DNA of 64,000 bases from Leptofilum sp965223285 (lineage in GTDB: Bacteria; Chloroflexota; Anaerolineae; Promineifilales; Promineifilaceae). The DNA lies in the NCBI RefSeq assembly GCF_965223285.1, contig NZ_OZ244997.1:5270001-5334000 (forward strand). Direction: 5' to 3'. Both the position numbers and the translations under genes were made by a program. Below are positions 33,090 through 41,605 of the stretch, piece after piece; the stretch's first letter is position 1, and the number at the start of each line of letters is the position of its first letter. Below the pieces are notes generated by a model. The model did not search any database. It worked only from the letters and a program-made list of their open reading frames with translations, and was not told the origin of the DNA.

Positions 33090-35191
33090 TAAGGACACAC
33101 TCCTTGTGCAGCGTAAATATCAACATAGGGATTAGGCGGGGTTCGCCCAGTACGTAGCCCAAAATATTGTACGTTGTCAATTAGTATGCAGGCATGAACC
33201 GTATAAGTTCCCGGTGGCACTGTATCAAAAACGTAGTAGCCATTTTCATCGGTTGCGGTTTTGGCTACGATAAGAGAACTGCTTTCATCAGTTAAAAAGA
33301 CCTCTGCCCGGAATTGTGGCAAATAGGTTCCCACTAATGCCCGTACCAATCCACTTAGTTCACTATCACCAACCAAGTCTGGTGTTGGTGTTGGGGTGGC
33401 AGCTGGGGTCACGTTGTTCACCGTTAACGGGTCAGTAACGTTGTTTGTCTCAATATTTTCCGGGATTTGCAGAACAGAATCAACCATGCCATAAACCTGA
33501 TGGTTGGTCGGATTGTTCGCAAAGCCGAAAGGTGCATTCACAATGACCGTCTGGCTTTCGCCACCACCCAGACCACTAACGGCCGAATAGCCATCGCTTT
33601 CTGAAAGCGGAATACGGTCCGTCAGAATACTGGTTGGGTCCAAATATATGTCAACAAAGAATTGATTTTCAACCGCCACTTCGCCCGTATTGGTAATCGC
33701 GACAGAAAATTGCACTGGTTGGTACGCGACTAAGGGGGGTGTGCTAATAAGGGCAGGCGGGCCAATGGCAACCAGGTCAACGGGGGCAGGGGTAGCTGTG
33801 GCCACATTTGGTGTTGACGTGGGCTGCCCTGGGCAAGGTATGGTAAAAGTTGCTGATGACGTTGGCCCATTGCCGCTTGCTTCTGCCAACACCGTATAGG
33901 TGCCATCTGTAAGCCCATCAATGCTCCAGGCGTAGGTAATAGTGCCCGTATGTTGTTGAATTTCTTGCTGTAAATCACCTTCCCAATAAAGTGAAATATC
34001 TCGATTGACGGGCCAGTTAAAACCTTGGATGGTAAACTGAATATTGGGTCCTGGGCCACAATTGGGAGCAATGGCAATGAATGGACCCGCCGGCGTATTT
34101 GTTGCCGTGGGAGGGGGCGGGCTGGTTGCCGTGCTGGTAGGGATTGGCGTGGTGGTCGGCGAGGAAGTTGGCGTAGGCGGTTGACCTAGAACAAAAGTTG
34201 TATCGTTGTTGTCAGAGACACCTATTTCGGCGGCTAAAAGCACATTGCCAACATCATCGGCGTCTAGTGCCGGGTTTAGCACAATGGCCCTGAAGCCAGG
34301 ACAAGCATGGTCGTTAAACGGCCCATCCAATGTGTCAGAACCAAGCGTTGCGCCCGTAGTTAAATTGATAATTTCAACTTCAATGCCCACCTCGCCTGTG
34401 ACGAAGACGAAGTTGTTGCCAGCAACGGCCGTTCCCTCAAACCTTAGATCGCAGCGTGGAGGAGGCGGTGGTGACGGTGACGGGGTATTGGTAGACGTTG
34501 GTCCCGGTGTATCTGTTGGTTCAGGGGATGGCGTCACGCCTGGTGTAGGCACTACTGGCAAGTTTGACGGCAAAGCTGCCCCTTCATTCCCATGACCACC
34601 AAGTTGTCCAAAGGTTTCATTGTATAAGATTTCTTGCCCAAAAACGGGAATTGAGGGCAAGATCGGTTGAAAGAACGGGGTGATAATTGGGACCCGATAG
34701 GTTACCCGCACCACGACGGGGTTGTTAGGTCCACCAGCAAAATCGTATCTCAGGTCCGTGTCTGTCTCGTCTTTCCCCCATATTTCAATATTGTAATAAT
34801 GATCTTCTTCAAATGTTGCGGATTCTTCATTGAGCGTTAGGCCAGACAAGGCAGTGTGTGCCCGAGCAATGATTGAGGCAAGACGTTGATCGGTGCAGAC
34901 ATTGCGGTCACCGGAAACAAATTTTGGTAAGCCAAAATCTACTGGGCACGGCAAAATTTCAGATTGGCCAGTGATAGCGTAGCGTGCGCCTTCGCGGGCG
35001 GCGTTTTGCACGGTGTTCCAGGCCCACAAAATACGGGCACTTTCGATGATGAGGAAGATCATCATCAGTAGCACTGTAATAATGAGTGCAAATTCGACGA
35101 GGGCTTGTCCGGGTGAGTCGTTGAATCGTTTTCTGAAATCGGTCATGAGCAGTTTACTCTGTTTGGTATGCTTGTTTAGGAATGATTCCAT
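33089..35191 (-). CDS. TadE-like pseudopilin with multi-domain CARDB-type ectodomain
   Basis: This is a 700-residue protein. SPGQALVEFALIITVLLMMI (from about residue 28) is a TadE-type prepilin segment with Glu at +5. TVQNAAREGARYAIT, the TadE helix, follows. Pro/Thr spacers lie near residues 215-250 and 340-370. Two Ig-like beta domains sit between spacers. Residues 490-590 resemble CARDB (FSVAITNTGEVAVENQFFVDIYLD), and the C-terminus resembles a prealbumin-like repeat (ATDENGYYVFDTVPPGTY). The layout suggests a rod on a pilus or the cell surface. It is the first gene of the minus-strand run and diverges from the BTAD regulator. ATG at 35191 or 35146 could be the start. Confidence 0.8.
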   Translation of the reverse strand: MESFLNKHTKQSKLLMTDFRKRFNDSPGQALVEFALIITVLLMMIFLIIESARILWAWNTVQNAAREGARYAITGQSEILPCPVDFGLPKFVSGDRNVCTDQRLASIIARAHTALSGLTLNEESATFEEDHYYNIEIWGKDETDTDLRYDFAGGPNNPVVVRVTYRVPIITPFFQPILPSIPVFGQEILYNETFGQLGGHGNEGAALPSNLPVVPTPGVTPSPEPTDTPGPTSTNTPSPSPPPPPRCDLRFEGTAVAGNNFVFVTGEVGIEVEIINLTTGATLGSDTLDGPFNDHACPGFRAIVLNPALDADDVGNVLLAAEIGVSDNNDTTFVLGQPPTPTSSPTTTPIPTSTATSPPPPTATNTPAGPFIAIAPNCGPGPNIQFTIQGFNWPVNRDISLYWEGDLQQEIQQHTGTITYAWSIDGLTDGTYTVLAEASGNGPTSSATFTIPCPGQPTSTPNVATATPAPVDLVAIGPPALISTPPLVAYQPVQFSVAITNTGEVAVENQFFVDIYLDPTSILTDRIPLSESDGYSAVSGLGGGESQTVIVNAPFGFANNPTNHQVYGMVDSVLQIPENIETNNVTDPLTVNNVTPAATPTPTPDLVGDSELSGLVRALVGTYLPQFRAEVFLTDESSSLIVAKTATDENGYYVFDTVPPGTYTVHACILIDNVQYFGLRTGRTPPNPYVDIYAAQGVCP

Positions 35192-35283
35192 CAAAATCCG
35201 GTTTCCGGTATACTGGTTTGCAATAGATTGATAACTATAAAATTAAGTAACGCTTAATAGATTAGCAGAAGCATGTCAATTAG

Positions 35284-35303
35284 GCGTTGATCAAGCGTTG
35301 ATC
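35284..35303. promoter_or_regulatory. Direct repeat with 11-bp period, candidate BTAD/SARP-type operator
   Basis: GCGTTGATC occurs at 35284-35292 and again at 35295-35303, one helical turn apart. It lies between the divergent pilin-like run and the BTAD regulator gene. SARP-type activators bind direct repeats of this spacing, so autoregulation or control of the run is plausible. Confidence 0.5.
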
Positions 35304-35328
35304 TTAAGTGGATTTGTGAATAGATAGC

Positions 35329-36960
35329 ATGACAAAGGTACTGAAATTAGCTCTGTTGGGGCCGCTGCAAATCTCAATCGACGATGAACCGTTGATCGGC
35401 CTGGACTCTGGCAAGGCGCGGGCGTTGCTGTGTTACCTGGCGGTAAGCGGCCGTTCTCATTCACGTCACGCCCTCGCTAACCTGTTGTGGGGGGAGCTGC
35501 CAGATTCCGATGCGCGGCGCAACCTGCGTGGCGAGCTATTGAAGCTGCGCCGCCATTTGGAACCATACTTGCAAATTAGCCATCAGACCGTCGCCCTCAA
35601 CCCAGGGGCGACCGTTTGGATGGATACGGCCGTTTTTCAACAATCTTTCCGCAATGGTGAGCATGAAGACGCTGATTGGCAAACGGCTGTGCAGCTTTGT
35701 CGTGGTGAATTTTTGCAGGAGTTTTACATTCGGCAGGCACCCGATTTTGATAACTGGCTGCAAGCGCAGCGGAGCTTCTTTCACAATCAGGCCATCATGG
35801 CGTATCACGCTTGGGCCAGCCAACTGCTGGGCCAGGGTAACTACACTGAGGGGATTGCAATAACGCGCCGGTTGCTGACGCTGGAGTCCACCCGCGAGGC
35901 CAGCCATCGCTTGCTTATGGAACTGCTGGCAACTTCTGGACAGCGCACGGCCGCTTTGCAGCAGTTTGAGCAGTGTCGGCAAATTCTGGCGGCTGAATTG
36001 AGTGTGGATGTTTCTAGTGAAACGGCCGTTCTTTACGAGCAAATTCGATCCGGGAATTTTGACAAGAAGATTGCGACCACAGGTCGCTTAGGACAAGGTG
36101 ACAAGGTGACTCGCCCGAAAAGTGTCACCCCGTCACCCGTTCACCAGCATTCGCAGAGCGCAATCGCCCCCTCACCGTTTATCGCTGGCCCGCCCATCAC
36201 CCAACCCACCCAATTTTTTGGTCGCGAGCGTGAGTTGAAGCGGTTGGGGCTGCTGCTACGGCAACGGCCGTTGCAAAATGCAGCCATCATCGGGCCACGG
36301 CGCAGCGGCAAAACCTCGCTGCTGCACTATTTGCGGCTGGCCAACTGGCTGCCCCAGGCAGAGGCGTATCGCTGGATTTTTGTCGATTTTCAGGATGCAA
36401 GGCTGGGCAGGCAAGAGACGCTACTGCGCACCTTGCTCACAGAAATGGAGCTAGATGTGCCGGAGCCGTGCCATCTCGAATCATTTTTAGATGTCGTGAG
36501 TGAGCAGTTGGATCGGCCCACCGTTATCCTGTTTGATGAATTGGGCGTGGCGCTCACCCGCTACCCGGAGCTGGATGATGCGTTTTGGGAAAGTTTGCGT
36601 TCGCTGGCAACCAACCAGGTGGACGGCAACCTGGGCTTTGTGCTGTCCAGTGCCCAACCGCCAGATGTATTGGCGCAGCACCAGGGGATGGGGTCGCCCT
36701 TTTTCAACATTTTTGGCTATACGGCCGTACTCGGCCCACTTTCAGAAGAAGGTGCTAGAAATCTCATTGCCACCTCCCCCATCCGGTTTGCCACGCGGGA
36801 TGTAGAATGGATTTTGGTGGAAAGCGGCCGTTGGCCTATGCCGCTGCAAATCTTGTGCCGTGAACGGCTGCTGAGTCTTAGTGAAGGTGAACCAGGCGAC
36901 GTCTGGCGTGAGGAAGCCCTGGGCCAGTTAGAACCGCTGCGCCGTATGGCCGATCATTGA
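35329..36960 (+). CDS. BTAD (SARP-like) transcriptional regulator fused to an AAA-type ATPase
   Basis: This is a 543-residue regulator. Residues 5-95 form a winged-helix domain of OmpR/SARP type (LALLGPLQISID, ALANLLWGELPDSDARRNLRGELLKLRRHL). Residues 100-245 are the BTAD helical repeats. The linker 250-290 contains a hairpin repeat (36097-36137). Residues 295-540 are a P-loop NTPase: FFGRERELKRL, Walker A IGPRRSGKTSLLH, and the Walker B-type VILFDELGVAL. This recalls SARP-ATPase regulators that sense a signal through the NTPase part. It starts a rightward gene set with the ATPase at 37002 and is divergent from the pilin-like run. A direct repeat lies upstream. Confidence 0.88.
   Translation: MTKVLKLALLGPLQISIDDEPLIGLDSGKARALLCYLAVSGRSHSRHALANLLWGELPDSDARRNLRGELLKLRRHLEPYLQISHQTVALNPGATVWMDTAVFQQSFRNGEHEDADWQTAVQLCRGEFLQEFYIRQAPDFDNWLQAQRSFFHNQAIMAYHAWASQLLGQGNYTEGIAITRRLLTLESTREASHRLLMELLATSGQRTAALQQFEQCRQILAAELSVDVSSETAVLYEQIRSGNFDKKIATTGRLGQGDKVTRPKSVTPSPVHQHSQSAIAPSPFIAGPPITQPTQFFGRERELKRLGLLLRQRPLQNAAIIGPRRSGKTSLLHYLRLANWLPQAEAYRWIFVDFQDARLGRQETLLRTLLTEMELDVPEPCHLESFLDVVSEQLDRPTVILFDELGVALTRYPELDDAFWESLRSLATNQVDGNLGFVLSSAQPPDVLAQHQGMGSPFFNIFGYTAVLGPLSEEGARNLIATSPIRFATRDVEWILVESGRWPMPLQILCRERLLSLSEGEPGDVWREEALGQLEPLRRMADH
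36097..36137. repeat. Hairpin repeat inside the BTAD-ATPase gene
   Basis: GGTGACAAGGTGAC (36097-36110) and GTCACCCCGTCACC (36124-36137) pair at 12 of 14 bases. The element lies in the interdomain linker and is translated in frame as part of a Thr/Pro/His-rich spacer. Confidence 0.65.
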
Positions 36961-37001
36961 AGAAGAGATTGACCAATCTCTAATCTCCAATTTCCCAAAA
37001 T

Positions 37002-39812
37002 ATGAACGACACCCTCCGTAATCGCTACACAGACGCCCCGACGCTGAACGGCAATTTGCTAATCGGCAGCGCGCGTTTGCTGTTTTGGCTCTTTTTTCAC
37101 CCCTCGGCCTGGCGCAATCACCTTAAACGCATCGACAACACCCTCTCCCCTTACTTTAGCTTGGCTGATTTACAGCGGCGGCAATGGACAAATACGGCCG
37201 TGCTTCGCTTCCTGCTCATGACCTTTTTTGCCTGGCCGCTGCTGGTTGGCATTTTGCTGGGATTGGTTCTATGGCTGCTCAACTTACCCCCCACAGCCTT
37301 GCTGCTGGGTGTCATGCTGGGCATCGCTGTGGGGCTGATTGTGGGATTAGCCGCCAGCATTGCGGGCAGCGTCGCCATTGGCGTGACGGTGGGTATGGCC
37401 ACCGGCTTTGCTTTGGGGCTGGGCGGCGCACTGCTGCTCCGCGCAACCGGAGATTTGGTTTTGAATGGTGCGTCCGTGCCGCTGGACATCGCCATCAGCA
37501 GCTTGATTGGGGCGACGAGCGGGCTGGCTGGCGGGCTGGCTTACGGCGTCGGTGTAGGCGTAACGCGGGAAGAAATGGTGCAGGAGGTCCCCTCCGTATC
37601 CATTTTGCGGCAGGTGAGTGGTATGGTCGTGGGCATTCTCATCGGGCTGGCGGCAGGTTTGCTCGCGCGACTGCTTGAGGGTGGCTGGGCAGCGGCATTG
37701 CTGGCGGCACTGCCGTTTGGGGCGGCCGTTGGCTGGCGCAGCCAAAGCTGGCGGCGTGGCTTGGTGGCCGGGCTGCTGGTAGGAACGGCCGTCTGGCTGG
37801 CTGGTGGCTTGCCGAGTGCAACGGCCGCTGGCGGATTGATTCAGGCAGTTGCCTTCATCGCTTTTGTAGCTGCCCTCTTTGCTTTGCCCTATGTACTGGC
37901 TGAGAAGATTGCGGGAACCTGGGCGGGTGGCTTGGCTGGTGCGCTCGGCAGCGGTGCGGGGCTCTTCCTCTTTGCCACCGACGGGGCCGCCTATGGGCCA
38001 TTTTTATCCTTTGGCCTGGCTGGAATTTTACTGGGGTTAACCCTCGCCTGGTGGCGACCTGTGTTGCTGTATCCCTTCTTGCTCATCTGGAACGGGATGC
38101 TTTACCAGCTCGATTTGCGACGGGCTGACCAACCGGAAAAGCGGCCGTTTCTGCGCTGGCATTCCGCCTTTTGGGATGAATTTCAGAGGCTGCCGCTCCT
38201 CAGCTTGGACGCCCACATTTTGCTCACCATCCAGAAAAATTTGGCCGAAGGACGCACGGCGATGGCGTATCTCAGCAGTACCCGGCAGCGGTGGGCAGCC
38301 CAATCGGCCCAAATTGAATTAGATGCGCAGCAGTTGGAACGGTGTGAAACGGCCGTGCAAATCGGCGAGGTTCATCCCGGCTTGGCGGCTGGGGATTTGG
38401 TCGGGCCAGCCAGTGCCCTGCTGCGCAGCTTTAGCCGCCTCAGCACCGACGTGGCTGCCGCCTTACAGCAGGAAAGTGCCTACAACCAACGGCTGGCACT
38501 CAACGCGGTTGAAGATCGGCTGGATGGGCTATTGCGAGAGCTGACCCGTAGCAACGAACCATATGCCGCTCGCTTCCGGCCAATTGCGGCCAGTTGGCGA
38601 CATATCATCGGCGAAAAAGGTATTTATCTGGCTGAAGAAGCAGAGCTGCGCCAAGAGATTGACAGTCCGTACATTATTGGCGTGCCGCTGACGGAAAAGC
38701 AAGCCATTTTCATTGGGCGGCAGGACGTGAGCAGCCGCATCGAGCAGCTTTTGCTGGATCGCCGCCAGCCGCCGCTGCTGCTTTACGGCCAGCGACGCGT
38801 GGGCAAAACGTCGCTGCTCAACAATTTGGGGCGGCTACTGCCCAGCACCATCGTGCCGCTTTTTGTCGATTTGCAGGGACCAGCTGCGCGGGCGCAAGAC
38901 GAGGCAGGCTTTTTATACAATGTGGCGCGCAGCATGGTGCAATCGGCCAAACGGCAGCGTGGTATGTCTTTGCCGCCGCTCAGCCGCGAGCAGCTTTACG
39001 ACGATCCATTCACTCGCTTCGATGAATGGTTAGACGAAGTTGAACTGGCGTTGGCAGGCAATCTGGCATTGCTCATGCTGGATGAGTTTGAGGCACTGGA
39101 GCGAGTGCTGGCCCTCAATCGTTTTGATGAAGAGATTGTATTGGGGATGCTGCGCCATCTCATTCAGCATCGCCCCAAATTTAAGGTGCTGCTCTCTGGT
39201 TCGCATACGCTGGTGGAATTTTCTCGCTGGTCTAGCTATTTGATTAACGTGCAGGTGGTCCACATTGGCTATTTGCATCCAGATGAGGCGCGGCAGTTGG
39301 TAGAGGCTCCCGTTCAGGATTTTGCTTTGCGTTACGAATCGGCTGCCAGCCAGCGCGTGCTGGATTTAACGCGGGGGCATCCGTTTTTGGTGCAGTTGCT
39401 TTGTGCAGAAATTGTGGCTCTCAAAAATGAACAACCGCCAGCCCAGCGTCGGTTGGCAACGGTGGCTGATGTGGAAACGGCCGTTCCTGAAGCGCTCGTC
39501 CACGGCAGTTTCTTCTTTGCCGACATGCGCAACCAGACGGATGAAGTAGGGGGTAAGGTGCTGAATTTACTAGCCAAAGCTGGGGAAGGCGAGGTGATTT
39601 CGCGTAGCGAATCAGAGAAGAGGTTGAGTGAGATGAAGACAGCTCCCGTTGAGCCTGCCGAAGTGGTCGCTCTCAATCAAATCCTCACCCAACTCCAACA
39701 GCGCGAACTCATCGAGCCACACGGCGACGGCCTGCGCTTTCAGATTGAGCTGGTGCGCCGTTGGTTTGTGGGTCAGGGCGACGTGGGGAACGATGGAAAC
39801 AAGTTTGATTGA
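37002..39812 (+). CDS. Membrane-anchored AAA-type ATPase with Gly/Ala-rich multi-helix N-terminal half
   Basis: This is a 936-residue protein. Residues 25-360 hold roughly ten hydrophobic segments rich in Gly, Ala and Leu (for example AVGLIVGLAASIAGSVAIGV), many likely tandem-derived. Residues 370-560 are soluble. The P-loop domain begins near 565 (FIGRQDVSSRIEQLL), with Walker A LLYGQRRVGKTSLLN and Walker B LALLMLDEFEAL. A winged-helix-like end spans about 860-930. The P-loop region is related to that of the BTAD regulator just upstream (both have a G-x-RR-x-GKTSLL form), suggesting duplication and a shared pathway. A signalling or membrane-gating role is inferred. It overlaps the next small gene by 20 bases. 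Confidence 0.8.
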   Translation: MNDTLRNRYTDAPTLNGNLLIGSARLLFWLFFHPSAWRNHLKRIDNTLSPYFSLADLQRRQWTNTAVLRFLLMTFFAWPLLVGILLGLVLWLLNLPPTALLLGVMLGIAVGLIVGLAASIAGSVAIGVTVGMATGFALGLGGALLLRATGDLVLNGASVPLDIAISSLIGATSGLAGGLAYGVGVGVTREEMVQEVPSVSILRQVSGMVVGILIGLAAGLLARLLEGGWAAALLAALPFGAAVGWRSQSWRRGLVAGLLVGTAVWLAGGLPSATAAGGLIQAVAFIAFVAALFALPYVLAEKIAGTWAGGLAGALGSGAGLFLFATDGAAYGPFLSFGLAGILLGLTLAWWRPVLLYPFLLIWNGMLYQLDLRRADQPEKRPFLRWHSAFWDEFQRLPLLSLDAHILLTIQKNLAEGRTAMAYLSSTRQRWAAQSAQIELDAQQLERCETAVQIGEVHPGLAAGDLVGPASALLRSFSRLSTDVAAALQQESAYNQRLALNAVEDRLDGLLRELTRSNEPYAARFRPIAASWRHIIGEKGIYLAEEAELRQEIDSPYIIGVPLTEKQAIFIGRQDVSSRIEQLLLDRRQPPLLLYGQRRVGKTSLLNNLGRLLPSTIVPLFVDLQGPAARAQDEAGFLYNVARSMVQSAKRQRGMSLPPLSREQLYDDPFTRFDEWLDEVELALAGNLALLMLDEFEALERVLALNRFDEEIVLGMLRHLIQHRPKFKVLLSGSHTLVEFSRWSSYLINVQVVHIGYLHPDEARQLVEAPVQDFALRYESAASQRVLDLTRGHPFLVQLLCAEIVALKNEQPPAQRRLATVADVETAVPEALVHGSFFFADMRNQTDEVGGKVLNLLAKAGEGEVISRSESEKRLSEMKTAPVEPAEVVALNQILTQLQQRELIEPHGDGLRFQIELVRRWFVGQGDVGNDGNKFD

Positions 39813-40065
39813 CATTATTCTGGCATCCATGATTGTTGTTTTGTTAATTTGGAAAAGAAAAAGGATGGTGGAGTTTTTTTTGATTACTAGACTACCATTT
39901 TTTGTTTGGGGCGTTTTGTTTTTCCTAATATCTGGTGTAATCATGTATTTTGTTGAAACTCTATTAACTGTTCCCATAGTTAGGCACATGACATATAGTC
40001 TATTCTCGTTGTTCTTGCTGACTGGGGCTTTTCTTTTAAAAGAGGTTTCTTCAAAAGGTTTTTAG
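39793..40065 (+). CDS. Small membrane protein, function unknown
   Basis: The 90-residue product has three predicted membrane helices (LIDIILASMIVVLLIW, FFVWGVLFFLISGVIMYF, YSLFSLFLLTGAFLL). ATG at 39793 follows GTGGGGA. It overlaps the end of the ATPase gene by 20 bases, so it is probably translated with it. Base composition is more AT-rich than its neighbours. No family is recognised. Location downstream of a membrane ATPase suggests an accessory membrane partner. Confidence 0.55.
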   Translation: METSLIDIILASMIVVLLIWKRKRMVEFFLITRLPFFVWGVLFFLISGVIMYFVETLLTVPIVRHMTYSLFSLFLLTGAFLLKEVSSKGF

Positions 40066-40205
40066 TGGACCTACTCTCTCCGAATCCGATTGTGGTTCGG
40101 GCTTTGGCTGCGTCGCCAATTTTGCTGAGCTGGATTTTGGGTTTTGGCGTGGGTTGTTTTTCACAAGGAAGAAGGCGAGGGGAGAGGGTGGGAAACGGTC
40201 GAATT

Positions 40206-40502
40206 TTATCTTTTACTTCTCCCGGACCAATAAAGCGGTTGCCGCCGCGAATGTGCCAAAGCAATTATTTGAACAAAGTTGACCTGTACTCGATAGACAA
40301 TGGCATAAGGAAAATGGGAGACTTTGCATTGCCAAATATTGCTGGTTACAACTGGATATGATTCGGGGAAATTGGAAATGCGGGTTAAAGTTTCTTGGAT
40401 TGTTGAGAGAAACCGTTCACCGAGGCCAACTTGTTGAGTTTGGTAGTAAAGAGTTGCTTCTCTGAGTTCTAATACTGCATCAGGATGAAACTCGATTTCC
40501 AT
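40206..40502 (-). CDS. ParE/RelE-superfamily toxin
   Basis: This 98-residue protein shows the ParE/RelE fold pattern: EIEFHPDAVLELREATLYY at the N-terminus, a middle helix region RFLSTIQETLTRISNFPESYP, and strand AIVYRVQVNFVQIIALAHSRRQP at the end, with terminal Arg and Tyr residues. ParE toxins poison gyrase; RelE toxins cut mRNA. The ATG overlaps the antitoxin stop (TAATG), marking a two-gene operon on the minus strand. Confidence 0.85.
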   Translation of the reverse strand: MEIEFHPDAVLELREATLYYQTQQVGLGERFLSTIQETLTRISNFPESYPVVTSNIWQCKVSHFPYAIVYRVQVNFVQIIALAHSRRQPLYWSGRSKR

Positions 40503-40726
40503 TACTTAAACTCTGACCAAATTTGCTTCATTACTTCATCGGCTTTAACCATTTGCACCACGCCAGCATCTATGTCCGAAACACGTTTTTTAATGAGGCT
40601 GATCCATTCTGGGGATAGATTAATTTGTTCCTCGGCATCTATCATCTCCAAGATTTTTTCAGCAATGTATGCTCGTGTCGGTGCAGGTAATAAAGCGACT
40701 TCTTGTAAAATCTGCTCAATCGTCAT
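40502..40726 (-). CDS. Antitoxin of the ParE/RelE-type module (addiction module component, CHP02574-like)
   Basis: This is a 74-residue protein. MTIEQILQEVALLPAPTRAY and the acidic middle EMIDAEEQINLSPEWISLIKKRV fit the putative addiction module component family that pairs with ParE-like toxins. ATG at 40726 is the better start than the longer upstream frame. The antitoxin lies upstream of the toxin, as usual, and is expected to bind the promoter region and to neutralise the toxin through its C-terminus. Confidence 0.8.
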   Translation of the reverse strand: MTIEQILQEVALLPAPTRAYIAEKILEMIDAEEQINLSPEWISLIKKRVSDIDAGVVQMVKADEVMKQIWSEFK

Positions 40727-40777
40727 GGGCAGATTATAGCATACCTTTTTCCAAAATATGCTCACCGTTGCCGCTGT

Positions 40778-40880
40778 AGGTCAATTTTTAGAAATTGACC
40801 TAGGGGATTGACTTGTGGCTACATGTGGCTACAATTTGAAGAATGAATAATTAATGGTGAATCGTGAATCGTGAATGAGG
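40778..40880. promoter_or_regulatory. Control region between the two divergent toxin-antitoxin modules
   Basis: A perfect 10-bp inverted repeat with a four-base loop (40778-40787 with 40792-40801), a direct repeat GTGGCTACA (40815-40823 and 40825-40833) and three tandem GTGAATC-type units (40857-40877) lie between the antitoxin genes. Such elements are candidate antitoxin operators; the tandem units may instead be junk-like repeats. Confidence 0.5.
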
Positions 40881-40885
40881 GTGTA

Positions 40886-41176
40886 ATGGCAAAGAAAATT
40901 GGCGTGCGAGAATTGAAGAACAATGCCTCGAAGATTGTGCGGGCGGTACGCGAGGAGCGGGCTGAGTATGTGGTGACGGTGCATGGGGAGCCGGTGGCTG
41001 TTTTGCGGCCGTTAGCCGAAGAACAAGAGCAGCAGGAACTAGATGCCGAAATTGCAGCCGAAATTGCTGAAATGAAACAGTTGGCCAAAGAAATTACCGC
41101 TGGTTGGAAATCGGAAAAAACCGGGCTAGAAATCTTGGAAGAAGACCGCCAGGCATCTTTTGAGCGTTTGCTATGA
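40886..41176 (+). CDS. Phd/YefM-family antitoxin
   Basis: This 96-residue protein begins KKIGVRELKNNASKIVRAV, followed by EYVVTVHGEPVAVLRPL, the standard Phd/YefM fold. The acidic C-terminal half (ELDAEIAAEIAEMKQLAKEI) likely wraps the toxin. ATG at 40886 follows GAGGGTG. It overlaps the PIN toxin gene by four bases (ATGA). It should repress its own promoter with its toxin partner. Confidence 0.88.
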   Translation: MAKKIGVRELKNNASKIVRAVREERAEYVVTVHGEPVAVLRPLAEEQEQQELDAEIAAEIAEMKQLAKEITAGWKSEKTGLEILEEDRQASFERLL

Positions 41177-41577
41177 CCGTTATTGACGCCAGCGTTTACA
41201 TTGCGCTCATGAACGAAGATGAACCTGGTTTTGCCACGAGTTGGCAATGGTTGCATACTGTGCAGGGTAATCGAGAACGGCTTGCTGCACCTGTGATCAT
41301 GATGGCGGAAGCGGCGGCGGCAATCAGCCGGGGCAAAGGGGATGTTGTTCATGCCCGAAGAGTCATTCGGCGTTTACAGCAGTCCAGGTTGATTGAATTT
41401 TGGCCTGTTTCCTTTGAGTTAGCTGAACGCGCTGCTGACATTGCCGCTGAACACCGCATTCGCGGCTGCGACGCGGTGTACGTGGCGCTGGCGGAGCAGT
41501 TGGGCAAGGAACTGGTTTCGCTGGATCAGCAGCAGTTGGCGCGAGCAACGGCCGTAATCCCCACACGCCATCCCTGA
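41173..41577 (+). CDS. vapC: VapC-type PIN-domain toxin
   Basis: This 134-residue PIN ribonuclease has first acidic residue Asp5 (VIDASVYIAL), Glu in MMAEAAAA, and GCDAVYVALAEQLGKELVSLD with the remaining acidic residues. It cuts RNA or tRNA when freed from the antitoxin. The start overlaps the antitoxin stop by four bases. Together with the ParE-type module it makes a two-module toxin-antitoxin island. Confidence 0.88.
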   Translation: MTVIDASVYIALMNEDEPGFATSWQWLHTVQGNRERLAAPVIMMAEAAAAISRGKGDVVHARRVIRRLQQSRLIEFWPVSFELAERAADIAAEHRIRGCDAVYVALAEQLGKELVSLDQQQLARATAVIPTRHP

Positions 41578-41596
41578 TTTTTGGAACGGCCGTTTT

Positions 41597-41605
41597 TGTT
41601 ATAAT
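41597..41605 (+). promoter_or_regulatory. Extended -10 promoter before the E1 gene
   Basis: TGTTATAAT matches the extended -10 consensus exactly and lies 122 bases upstream of the TTG start at 41728. The leader contains a fragment of another repeat (TTTGCGACCTCCGCGTTCC). Confidence 0.55.
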
